A stretch of DNA of 64,000 nt, taken from contig NZ_QZMN01000001.1 in assembly GCF_003702705.1 (NCBI RefSeq), positions 186,001 to 250,000 on the forward strand, written 5' to 3'. The translations under genes were made by a program, and so were the position numbers. Below, piece after piece: positions 45,972 to 54,179 of this stretch; position 1 is the first letter of the stretch, and each line of letters opens with the position of its first letter. The stretch comes from Ornithinimicrobium cerasi. Lineage in GTDB: Bacteria; Actinomycetota; Actinomycetes; Actinomycetales; Dermatophilaceae. Under the pieces are notes generated by a model, which made no database searches, was not told the DNA's origin, and saw nothing but the letters and a program-made list of their open reading frames with translations.

Positions 45972-48900
45972 GTGCCACCCGACCTCGCCGCCGCCTCGTG
46001 GGTGCTCCGCGTCAGCCGGTCCGACCTCGCCGACGCGGTCGGCATCGCGACCCTGACCCGCGGGGAGGGGTATGCCGCGGACGGCCGGGTGCGCACGCTC
46101 GTCACCGCGCTCGACGGGGGAACGCTGCTCGGCACGGTCCTGGGGAGCCGGCGCACGGTCTACCAGACCATCGTCCGGCGGATCGGTGCCGACGGTCCCG
46201 GCTGGGTCGGCCAGTGCAGCTGCCCCGTCGGTTACGACTGCAAGCACGCGGTCGCGGTCGTGGTCGAGACGCAGCGACGGCTCTCGGGCGCCGGTGCCCG
46301 CAGCGGGTGGGAGACCGCCCTCGCGCCCCTGGTCCGGGCCATCCCCGGGGGTGCCGCCGCGTCGGGGGGCGAGGGTGCCTCGGACGCGGCCGGGCGGGAT
46401 ACTGTCGCGCTGGCCCTGGAGGTGTCAGTAGGACCGGGTCTGGCCGTGGGCGGGGAGTCGGCGCGGGTGCTCTTACGGCCCGTGCGCGAGGGGCGGGGCG
46501 GTCGCTGGGTGCGGACGGGCGTGAGCTGGCGCCACCTGTCCAGCGCCTGGGCCTCGCCGGAGGTCCTGCCCCACCACCGCTCCGTGGTCGGCCAGCTCAT
46601 GACGGTGGCCCGGGGCAGCGGCGGCCACACGGCGTGGGGCGCGGACCAGCTGGGCCTCGACGACCTCGGACCGGTCGCGTGGCCGCTGCTGCAGCAGTGC
46701 GTGGCGGCCGGTGTCGAGCTGGTCCCCGGCACCGCCCTCACGGCCGTGGCGGTGCGGACCGACCCCGTGACCGTCACGCTGGACCTGTCCCGGCACGGGT
46801 CCGGCGCGCTGGTGCTGCGTCCGGGGCTCTCCGCCGACCCACCACCTCAGGTCGGCGGCCGGCAGTTCCTGCTCGGCAATCCGCCGCACGGGGTCGGCCA
46901 TCTCGCCGACGACGGGCTGCTGAGCCTGTGGCCGCTGCGCGAACCGCCGCCTCCCTCGGCCGTGCCGCTCCTCGAGCGGGCCGACCCGCTGGAGGTGCCG
47001 GTCGAGGAGGTGCCCAGGTTCCTCGCCCTCTACCGCCCGGTGCTGTCCCGGGTGGTCACGCTCAGCTCCGCCGACGGCAGTGTGCCGCCGCTGGAACCGA
47101 CCCGACCGACGCTGCTCCTGCGCCTCACGCCCCGGCCCTCCCACCAGCTGCTGCTCGAGTGGGCCTTCCGGTATGCCGTCCCCGGGACGCCGGACCCCTC
47201 CGTCACCACGGTGGCCCTCGACGACCACGGCCAGCCCCGCGACACCGAGGGGGAGGCAGCGGTGACGGACACGGTCCTGCCCGTGCTCGAGCAGCTGCCG
47301 GGTCTCGTGGACCGGTCCGCCCGGCCGCGACCCCGGCCCTACCCGACGGTGACGATCACGGGCGGGCGGACGGCGCGGTTCGTCGAGGAGCTGCTGCCCC
47401 GGCTCCGCGAGCTGAGCGACGTCGAGGTCCTCGTCGAGGGCGAGCTGCCCGACTACGGCGAGGCCGAGGAGGCTCCGGTCGTGCGGCTCAGCACCACCCA
47501 GGGTGAGGTCGAGGACTGGTTTGACCTCCACGTCCAGGTCACCGTCGGGGACCAGCAGGTGCCGTTCGAGGAGCTGTTCGCGGCGCTGGCCAGGGGGGAC
47601 GAGGTCATGCTGCTCGAGAGCGGGACCTGGTTCACGCTCGACCGGCCGGAGCTGCAGAGCCTGCGCACCCTCATCGACGAGGCTCGCGACCTCGAGGACG
47701 GCCCGCCGCGCCCGGGGAGGGTGAGCGTCACGGCATACCAGGCGGGGCTGTGGGAGGAGTTCCTCCGGCTGGGGATCGTCGAGGAGCAGGACGACGCCTG
47801 GCGGCGGTCGGTGGACGGGCTGCTCCAGCTCGGCGGGGCGGACCTCGGACTCGTGCAGCAGCCCGCGGGGCTGCGTGCGCAGCTCCGGCCGTACCAGCTC
47901 GAGGGTCACCGCTGGCTGAGCACGCTCTGGGACGCCCGGCTGGGAGGAGTGCTGGCCGACGACATGGGGCTGGGCAAGACGTTGCAGGCGCTGGCCATGA
48001 TCACACGGGCTGAGGACCGGGGCGACCTGGCCGAGGGACCGGTGCTCGTCGTGGCACCCACCAGCGTCGTGTCCACGTGGGCCGAGGAGACCGCGCGCTT
48101 CGCACCCCACCTGCGGGTCGCGACGGTCACGGCGACCGCTCGTCGGCGGGGGAGCGACCTCGCGACGGCCGTCGGTGCCGCCGACGTCGTCGTCACGTCC
48201 TACACGCTGCTCCGGCTGGAGAGCGAGGGGTACGAGGCGCTGCCCTGGAGCGGGGTGGTGCTCGACGAGGCGCAGTTCGTGAAGAACTACCGGTCGGCGA
48301 CCTACCAGGCGGTACGGCGGGTCTGCGGTCCTCGGACGTTCGTCATCACCGGCACCCCGCTGGAGAACAACCTCATGGACCTGTGGTCCATGACCTCGCT
48401 CGCCGCCCCCGGGCTCTTCCCCCGCCCGGAGGTGTTCACGCACCGCTACCGCCGGCCGATCGAGGCCGGCGACTCGCCGGAGGTGCTCGACCGGCTGCGT
48501 CGTCGGCTGCGACCGTTCATGCTGCGGCGCACCAAGTCTCAGGTGGCGACCGAGCTGCCCCCCAAGATCGAGCAGACCCTGCACGTCGCCCTGCACCCGG
48601 CGCACCAGAAGGTCTACGACCGGCACCTCCAGCGTGAGCGGCAGCGGGTCCTCGGCCTCCTGGAGGACCTCGACCGCAACCGGGTCGCGATCTTCCGGGC
48701 GCTCACGGTGCTGCGCCAGCTCGCCCTCGACCCGTCACTGGTGTCCGAGGAGCACACCGGGCTGGCCACCTCGGCGAAGATCAGCTCGTTGGTCGAGCAG
48801 CTGACCGAGCTCGCGGCGGAGGGGCACCGGGCGCTCGTCTTCTCCAGCTTCACCGGGTTCCTGGCCAAGGTGCGCCTGGCTCTGGGGGAGGCGGGCATCG

Positions 48901-49283
48901 GGCACAGCTATCTCGACGGCAGCACCCGCGGCGACGTGCGGGCGAGCCGCATCAGCGGCTTCAGGGAGGGCGACGACCCGGTCTTCCTGATCAGTCTCAA
49001 GGCGGGCGGTTTCGGGCTCACGCTGACGGAGGCCGACTACGTGTTCGTCCTCGACCCCTGGTGGAACCCGGCTGCCGAGGCGCAGGCGGTCGACCGGACG
49101 CACCGCATCGGGCAGACGCGGCCGGTGAACGTCTACCGGATGGTCTCGACCGGGACGATCGAGGAGAAGGTGGTCGCCCTGCAGCAGCGCAAGCGTGACC
49201 TGTTCGCGACCGTCGTCGACGCCGGGGAGTTCCGGGCCGGCGGCATCTCTGCCGAGGACATCCGGGACCTGCTGGACGGGTGA
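45972..49283 (+). CDS. SWIM zinc finger SNF2-family helicase
   Basis: 1103 residues. N-terminal SWIM finger GQCSCPVGYDCKHAVAVVVE (C-x-C, C-x-H), a long middle region, and a C-terminal Snf2 ATPase: DDMGLGKTLQALAMI, VVAPTSVVSTWAEE, LDEAQFVKN, ITGTPLENNLMDLWSM, LISLKAGGFGLTLTEADYV, DPWWNPAAEAQAVDRTHRIGQ. Bacterial SWIM-SNF2 proteins (HepA/RapA-related, as in Mtb Rv2101-type) move on double-stranded DNA and are linked to repair or transcription recycling. GTG at 45972 follows TACCCT by six bases (leaderless) and a partial damage motif; the fold begins at the first residues (LAAASWVLRVSRSDLADAVG), supporting the start. Confidence 0.92.
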   Translation: MPPDLAAASWVLRVSRSDLADAVGIATLTRGEGYAADGRVRTLVTALDGGTLLGTVLGSRRTVYQTIVRRIGADGPGWVGQCSCPVGYDCKHAVAVVVETQRRLSGAGARSGWETALAPLVRAIPGGAAASGGEGASDAAGRDTVALALEVSVGPGLAVGGESARVLLRPVREGRGGRWVRTGVSWRHLSSAWASPEVLPHHRSVVGQLMTVARGSGGHTAWGADQLGLDDLGPVAWPLLQQCVAAGVELVPGTALTAVAVRTDPVTVTLDLSRHGSGALVLRPGLSADPPPQVGGRQFLLGNPPHGVGHLADDGLLSLWPLREPPPPSAVPLLERADPLEVPVEEVPRFLALYRPVLSRVVTLSSADGSVPPLEPTRPTLLLRLTPRPSHQLLLEWAFRYAVPGTPDPSVTTVALDDHGQPRDTEGEAAVTDTVLPVLEQLPGLVDRSARPRPRPYPTVTITGGRTARFVEELLPRLRELSDVEVLVEGELPDYGEAEEAPVVRLSTTQGEVEDWFDLHVQVTVGDQQVPFEELFAALARGDEVMLLESGTWFTLDRPELQSLRTLIDEARDLEDGPPRPGRVSVTAYQAGLWEEFLRLGIVEEQDDAWRRSVDGLLQLGGADLGLVQQPAGLRAQLRPYQLEGHRWLSTLWDARLGGVLADDMGLGKTLQALAMITRAEDRGDLAEGPVLVVAPTSVVSTWAEETARFAPHLRVATVTATARRRGSDLATAVGAADVVVTSYTLLRLESEGYEALPWSGVVLDEAQFVKNYRSATYQAVRRVCGPRTFVITGTPLENNLMDLWSMTSLAAPGLFPRPEVFTHRYRRPIEAGDSPEVLDRLRRRLRPFMLRRTKSQVATELPPKIEQTLHVALHPAHQKVYDRHLQRERQRVLGLLEDLDRNRVAIFRALTVLRQLALDPSLVSEEHTGLATSAKISSLVEQLTELAAEGHRALVFSSFTGFLAKVRLALGEAGIGHSYLDGSTRGDVRASRISGFREGDDPVFLISLKAGGFGLTLTEADYVFVLDPWWNPAAEAQAVDRTHRIGQTRPVNVYRMVSTGTIEEKVVALQQRKRDLFATVVDAGEFRAGGISAEDIRDLLDG

Positions 49284-49365
49284 GGACGCGTTCCGGCCTC
49301 CAGCCGGGCCCGCCCGTCGGGGGAGGACTCGTCCGGCCTCCAGCCGGGCTGGCCCGTCGGGTGAG
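49281..49365. repeat. two imperfect 41-base tandem repeats with hairpins
   Basis: GAGGAC followed by CCGGCCTCCAGCCGGGC and GCCCGTCGGG occurs twice (from 49282 and from 49323), with a partial third GAGGAT. Each copy can fold CCGGC-ctcca-GCCGG. The block separates the SNF2 stop from the VOC gene and may serve as a tandem terminator. Confidence 0.7.
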
Positions 49366-49373
49366 GATGGGGC

Positions 49374-50033
49374 ATGGCCACCACCCTCGACCACCTCGTA
49401 CTCGTCACCAGCGACCTCGAGGCCGGGATGCTCGAGCTGGCCCGGCGCACCGGCGTCGAGCCGGTGCTGGGCGGCAGCCACCCGGGACTGGGGACCCGCA
49501 ACGCCCTGCTCGGTCTGTCCTGGGGTGGTCAGCGTCGCTGCTACCTCGAGCTGCTCGCTCCGGACCCGTCGCAGGGCGAGGTACCGGGCGACCGGACGAT
49601 GCTGGATCTCGGGGCCCGGCTGACGGAGGGCCTGGGCGAGACGGTGCGACCCCACACGTGGGTGGTTCGACCCGACGACCTCGACACCACGCTGGCGGCC
49701 GCGACAGATGCGGGCGTCGAGGTGGGCGAGGTCGTGGAGGCAGCACGGGCCAGGCCCGACGGCACGGTGCTGAGCTGGCGCCTCGCGGTGCCCCGCCCCC
49801 TCGGTCTCGGCGGTGTGCAGCCGTCGCTGATCGACTGGGGACCGGTCGGGCACCCGAGCGACACCGCCGGACCTGTCCTGGAGCTGGAGGACCTGGTGCT
49901 AAGGCACCCGGATCCCGCGCGCGCTCGTCGGGTGCTCGACATCCTCGGTGTCGACCACCACGTCGGACCGGGCGATGAGGCGCGACTGACGTTCGTCCTC
50001 AGGACGCCCAGGGGCCGGATCGTCCTGCGGTGA
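49374..50033 (+). CDS. glyoxalase-like (VOC superfamily) domain protein
   Basis: 219 residues. It begins LDHLVLVTSDLEAGMLELARRTGVEPVLGGSHPGLGTRNALLG, the pattern of the glyoxalase-like PF13468-type domain, with a likely metal His and Glu (YLELLAPDP). The second half LEDLVLRHPDPARARRVLDILGV repeats the VOC unit. Enzyme activity and substrate are unknown. ATG at 49374 follows GAGGA at 49362-49366. The tail runs to 50033 beside the HNH remnant on the other strand. Confidence 0.8.
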   Translation: MATTLDHLVLVTSDLEAGMLELARRTGVEPVLGGSHPGLGTRNALLGLSWGGQRRCYLELLAPDPSQGEVPGDRTMLDLGARLTEGLGETVRPHTWVVRPDDLDTTLAAATDAGVEVGEVVEAARARPDGTVLSWRLAVPRPLGLGGVQPSLIDWGPVGHPSDTAGPVLELEDLVLRHPDPARARRVLDILGVDHHVGPGDEARLTFVLRTPRGRIVLR

Positions 50034-50156
50034 TGACGTCGATCCTGCCGACCCGGTCTGCAGAGCCGGGACAGCGGGGTAAGCCGCTCGCCCGGCTCAT
50101 CGCATGCGCGGCATGCCGATAACCCGACCGGGTGGGCCGGGTGCGGGGCGTGATGG

Positions 50157-50720
50157 CTAGACCTTGACGGTGGCGTAGCCGCCGGCGACGGTGATCCCCA
50201 GGTTCCTGTCGTGGACGTGGGTGTGGTGGCGCGGACAGAGCAGGGCGAGCGTGTCGATGTCGGTCGGCCCACCCCTGCACCACCAGACGATGTGGTGCGC
50301 CTCGCACCACGTGGCCGGCACGGTGCACCCGGGGTAGACGCACCCCTCATCCCGGACGACGAGGGCCTTGAACTGCCCCGCGCTCGCGAGTCGCTGGGTG
50401 CGGCCCAGTCGGAGGGGTTCGTCGTGCTCGCCCAGGACCACCGGGGTCAGGTCTCCGGTGCACGCGAACCGCCCCGCCTGGGAGGCGGTGAGGACCTGCC
50501 CGGTCTGCGTGCACGCCGCGCCCTGCGGCCGCCCGGTGGCCGGGTCCGCCCTGACTGTGATGATCACCGAGGCCCGCGCGGCGGAGGGTGGCGCACCGGG
50601 GTGGCCCAGGCCACGGCCCACGACCACCATGAGCGCGTCGTAGCGACGCGCCCCTGCCGGTCGGGGGTCGGGCAGACCGTCCTCACCGGGGCACGCGTGA
50701 TCGACATACCCCCACCCCAT
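50157..50720 (-). pseudogene. DUF222/HNH endonuclease, C-terminal remnant
   Basis: The frame encodes only the last 187 or so residues of the DUF222-HNH family. Recognisable parts are GARRYDALMVVVGRGLGHPGA, ARASVIITVRADP, the RLGRTQRLASAGQFKALVVRDEGC stretch and the HNH core YPGCTVPATWCEAHHIVWW then LALLCPRHHTHVHD. Intact relatives have about 200-300 more residues of DUF222 at the N-terminus, which are missing; upstream sequence is occupied by the TPR gene. ATG at 50720 could start a short product, but it lacks a ribosome site. Such genes are multicopy in related genera; this copy looks truncated. Confidence 0.75.
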
Positions 50721-50821
50721 CACCGACGGCTGACAGACCCTCCCCGAGGCTCTGACCAGCACCGACCCCAGCGGCACCACGGACCTGGCCCGGGGGGCGC
50801 CCGGTCTGCCACCCTGGAGGC

Positions 50822-51610
50822 ATGGTCCGCGAGCCACCGACCGACCTGCGTGCGCTGTGGGACTTCGACGACCCGGGCGGCAGCGAGGAACGCTTCCGCG
50901 ACGTGGTGCGACGCACGACCGGGAAGGACCGGCAGCTCGCGCTCACCCAGGTCGCCCGGGCCCTGGGACTGCTCGGTCGCTTCGACGAGGGGCACGCCGT
51001 GCTGGACGCGCTGGACCACGACCACGCCGATGCCGAGGTCGCGGTGCGGGGCGCGCTGGAGCGCGGCCGGCTCCTGCGCTCCTCCGGTGACCCGTCTGCG
51101 GCCCGCGCGCACCTCACCTCGGCCGCCGAGCGCGCCGGCTCGGCGGGCCTGGAGGAGCTCCAGGTCGACGCGCTCCACATGCTCGCGCTCGCGGCACTTC
51201 CCGACGAGCAGGAGTCGTGCGCACTCAGGGCCCTGGACGTCGCCCGCCACGCCCGTGACCCCCGCGCCCGGGACTGGGACGCCTCGCTCCTGAACAACCT
51301 CGGCATGACCTACGCCGACGCCGGCGACTTCGCGAGGGCGCTGGAGACGTTCCAGGAGGCGCTGCGTGCCCGCGAGCGCATCGGCGACCCCGCGACCACA
51401 CGCGTGGCCCGCTGGATGGTCGCCTGGGCGCTGCGCAACCTCGGGAGGACCGAGGAGGCCCGCCGCCTCCAGCTCGCGCTCCGCGAGGAGCTGCGGGCCG
51501 TCGGAGGCTCCGACGCCTACGTCGAGGAGGAGCTCGCGCTGCTGGGGTCGCCCGAGGACGGGGACCGCTCCGCCGGCGGCTCGGAGGCCGGGGAGACCGG
51601 GTGGCGGTAG
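50822..51610 (+). CDS. tetratricopeptide repeat protein
   Basis: 262 residues, all helical. TPR-type units are visible: LALTQVARALGLLGRFDEGHAVLDAL, AALERGRLLRSSGDPSAARAHLTSA-like, and SLLNNLGMTYADAGDFARALETFQEALRARERIG followed by ARWMVAWALRNLGRTEEARRLQLAL. It probably serves as a protein-protein scaffold; partners are unknown. ATG at 50822 has GGAGG just upstream (CACCCT before that may be a weak -10). Its last 94 bases overlap the 3' end of lgt on the other strand, so both stop codons lie inside the other gene. Confidence 0.8.
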   Translation: MVREPPTDLRALWDFDDPGGSEERFRDVVRRTTGKDRQLALTQVARALGLLGRFDEGHAVLDALDHDHADAEVAVRGALERGRLLRSSGDPSAARAHLTSAAERAGSAGLEELQVDALHMLALAALPDEQESCALRALDVARHARDPRARDWDASLLNNLGMTYADAGDFARALETFQEALRARERIGDPATTRVARWMVAWALRNLGRTEEARRLQLALREELRAVGGSDAYVEEELALLGSPEDGDRSAGGSEAGETGWR

Positions 51611-52380
51611 GCGGACCACAGCAGGTAGGCGCCGGCCAGGATCATCGGCAGCGACAGGATCTGACCCATCGTCAGCCAGTCCAGCGCCAGGTAGCCGATG
51701 TGCTCGTCCGGGATGCGCAGGAACTCCACGGCGCTGCGGAACACGCCGTAGAGGAGCAGGAACGCGCCGGACACCGCCCGCAGCGGCGGCCGGCGCAGCG
51801 CGTAGAGCCACAGCACCGCGAAGAGGACCAGCCCCTCGAGCAGCGCCTCGTAGAGCATCGTCGGGTGCCTGGGCAGGTCGCCCGCACCGGGGAAGACCAT
51901 GCCCCACGGGACGTCGGTGGTCTTGCCCCAGAGCTCGCCGTTGATGAAGTTGCCGATCCGACCGAAGAAGAGCCCCAGCGGCACGAGCGGCGCCACGAAG
52001 TCGCCCACCTCGAAGAAGCGCCGCCCGGTCTTGCGCGCGTAGAGCCACATCGCCCCGAGGACGCCGAGGAGGCCCCCGTGGAACGACATACCTCCCTCGT
52101 TCAGGCGGACGAGGTAGAGCGGGTCCTCGAGGAGGTTGTCCAGCCCGTAGAAGAGGACGTAGCCCACGCGCCCGCCCAGCACCACGCCGAGCGCGCAGTA
52201 GAGGATGAGGTCGCTGACCTCGTCACCGTCCCACCCCGACCCCGCCCGGCGTGCGCGCAGGGTGCCCAGCCACCAGGCGAGCACGAAGCCGAGCGCGTAC
52301 ATGACCCCGTACCAGTGGATGGTCAGCGGCCCGACGTCGAAGGACGGCACGATGTCCGGGTAGGGGATCTCCGCTCTCAC
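51517..52380 (-). CDS. lgt: prolipoprotein diacylglyceryl transferase
   Basis: 287 residues with seven predicted helices. It transfers diacylglycerol from phosphatidylglycerol to the Cys of lipoprotein precursors. Signatures: IHWYGVMYALGFVLAWWLG, GGRVGYVLFYGLDN, MSFHGGLLGVLGAMW (catalytic His) and the Lgt motif GRIGNFINGELWG. The C-terminal 25 residues are a Ser/Pro-rich tail lying in the overlap with the TPR gene. GTG at 52380 follows TAGGGT (52393-52388) by seven bases, a leaderless start, and fits the family N-terminus IPYPDIVPSFDVGPL. Confidence 0.95.
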   Translation of the reverse strand: MRAEIPYPDIVPSFDVGPLTIHWYGVMYALGFVLAWWLGTLRARRAGSGWDGDEVSDLILYCALGVVLGGRVGYVLFYGLDNLLEDPLYLVRLNEGGMSFHGGLLGVLGAMWLYARKTGRRFFEVGDFVAPLVPLGLFFGRIGNFINGELWGKTTDVPWGMVFPGAGDLPRHPTMLYEALLEGLVLFAVLWLYALRRPPLRAVSGAFLLLYGVFRSAVEFLRIPDEHIGYLALDWLTMGQILSLPMILAGAYLLWSAYRHPVSPASEPPAERSPSSGDPSSASSSST

Positions 52381-52540
52381 GACCGGCACCCTACCGACCC
52401 GACCTGGGTGACCCCGTCCGGCGCCGGGAGCCGGACGGCCAAGGTCACGAATCAGCAACGTCGGCGTGCCGGGCACCTCGTGAGCACGGAAGGTGTGCGT
52501 CTACTGGTGGGCACTGACCCGACCCGGAGGGGACCGACGG

Positions 52541-53383
52541 ATGAGACTGCGCAGGTATGACGTTCCCGCGCCGGCGAGCAGGCTCGGACTGCACCGGCGC
52601 ACGGTGCTGCGGGGCGGGCTCGGCCTGGTGATGGGTGCCGTCGTGGGCGGCCTGGACGACGACCTCGACAGCGTCAGCGTCACCGAGCCCGACCCGCCCG
52701 TGGCAGCCCCGCGGCCCGCGCCGGAGCCCGCACCGACACCAGAGCCGGAGCCGGAGCCCGAGCCGGAGCCCGTCCCGCCACCCGCGCCCACCGAGTTCCG
52801 TCGCGGCGACCAGGGCGCGCTGGTCCTGACCCTGCAGGAGCGGCTCAACGCCGCCGGCTACTGGTGCGGGGCGCCCGACGGCGGCTTCGGCCACCTCACC
52901 GAGCAGGCCGTCTGGGCGGTGCAGAAGGCCCACGGCCTGACGCGCGACGCCGTGGCCGGGCCGATCACCCTCGCGGCCCTGGAGACCGGTCGCCGCCCGG
53001 CCCCCGCCTCCGGCGGCGACCACCTCGAGGTGCACCTCGCCTCCCAGCTCATCCTCCTGGTCCGTGGCGGCGCCACCACCATGGTGCTCAACACCTCGAC
53101 CGGCAACGGCGAGCCGTACACCTTCGGGGGCCACGACTACATCGCACGCACGCCCACGGGAGACTTCGCCGTCTGGTACACCGACGGCTCCGGCTGGCGG
53201 GACGGCGAGCTCGGCCGCCTCTACCGCCCGATGTTCTACGACGGCAACTACGCCGTCCACGGCTCGGACTCCATCCCCGCCTGGCCCGCGTCGCACGGCT
53301 GTGCACGGGTGTCGACCGCGGCGATGGACATGATCTGGGCCCAGGGGCTGCTGAGCATGGGTGGCCGCGTCCTCGTCGTCTGA
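52541..53383 (+). CDS. secreted L,D-transpeptidase with peptidoglycan-binding domain
   Basis: 280 residues. The N-terminus LHRRTVLRGGLGLVMGAVVGG resembles a Tat signal (RR at about 22-23) with a hydrophobic stretch. A Pro/Glu-rich spacer (residues 45-75) leads to a PG_binding_1 domain (GDQGALVLTLQERLNAAGYW, FGHLTEQAVWAVQKAHGL). The YkuD-type catalytic domain ends it: HLASQLILLVRGG, TPTGDFAVWYTDG, FYDGNYAVHGSDSIPAWPAS then HGCARVS with the catalytic Cys. It cross-links peptidoglycan stems (3-3 type) outside the membrane. ATG at 52541 has GGAGG (52526-52530) upstream. Confidence 0.9.
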   Translation: MRLRRYDVPAPASRLGLHRRTVLRGGLGLVMGAVVGGLDDDLDSVSVTEPDPPVAAPRPAPEPAPTPEPEPEPEPEPVPPPAPTEFRRGDQGALVLTLQERLNAAGYWCGAPDGGFGHLTEQAVWAVQKAHGLTRDAVAGPITLAALETGRRPAPASGGDHLEVHLASQLILLVRGGATTMVLNTSTGNGEPYTFGGHDYIARTPTGDFAVWYTDGSGWRDGELGRLYRPMFYDGNYAVHGSDSIPAWPASHGCARVSTAAMDMIWAQGLLSMGGRVLVV

Positions 53384-53432
53384 CCGAGGGGCACCGGTCC
53401 GCGCGAGCGGGGCGACGTCATACCCTCGGGTC

Positions 53433-54119
53433 GTGCACCCCTGCTGGCGACCGGCGCCGGAGCCCCTCGAGGTGGGCGGGCCCGACCACCGCGCCTACGT
53501 CGCCCTCTACCTCACCCTGCTGGTGCTCCTCCTCACCCGTCGCGAGCTCGTGCGTCGCCGCCAGGAACTCGTGCGCCGGCTCGTGGTCGCGGTCACCGTC
53601 GGCCAGCAGGTCGCGATGTACGGCTACCACGCGCACCACCGGGAGGGCCCGGCAGAGAGCCTGCCCCTTCACATCTGCCGGGTGGCCACGCTCGCCGGTC
53701 TCGTCTGGCTGCTCACCGACCACCCGTGGGCGATGGACGTCGTCTTCTACTTCGGTCTCTACGCCTACGTCAGCCTCGTCTACCCGTGGGGGATCGCGCG
53801 GACGGACCACGCCATGGGCTGGAGCTTCGCGGTCAACCACGTGCTGACCCTGCTGCTGCCGGTCCTCGCGGCGACGACCCACGGGTGGGTGCCGACGCTC
53901 GCAGGACTGGCCCGCGCCTACGCGGCCTTCCTCGTCTACCTCGCGGTGGCGGAGCGGGTCAACCGCGTGACCGGCGGCAACTACTTCTACCTGCGCGAGC
54001 GACCGCTGCTCGTCGGCGTGCCCGAGCGGCGCAGCGGCAGGGTGGCGGCGGCCGTCACCCTGGTCGTCTTCGGTCTCGGGTATGCCGCCTCCCGCCTGGT
54101 CGTCCGCCGTCCCGGCTGA
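53433..54119 (+). CDS. TIGR02206/YwaF-like membrane protein
   Basis: 228 residues, six to seven helices. Family marks are LPLHICRVATLAGLVWLLTDHPWAMDVVFYFGL and YPWGIARTDHAM, with GGNYFYLRERP near the C-terminus. The YwaF/TIGR02206 family is conserved in firmicutes and actinobacteria without known function. GTG at 53433 is fixed by TACCCT (53421-53426) six bases before it. N-terminal residues HPCWRPAPEPLEVGGPDH precede the first helix. Confidence 0.85.
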   Translation: MHPCWRPAPEPLEVGGPDHRAYVALYLTLLVLLLTRRELVRRRQELVRRLVVAVTVGQQVAMYGYHAHHREGPAESLPLHICRVATLAGLVWLLTDHPWAMDVVFYFGLYAYVSLVYPWGIARTDHAMGWSFAVNHVLTLLLPVLAATTHGWVPTLAGLARAYAAFLVYLAVAERVNRVTGGNYFYLRERPLLVGVPERRSGRVAAAVTLVVFGLGYAASRLVVRRPG

Positions 54120-54179
54120 CGTCTGCCGGCCGGCACCGCCCCCGCGCAGCTTCCGGCCCTGACCCGCGCGGGGTGCGGG

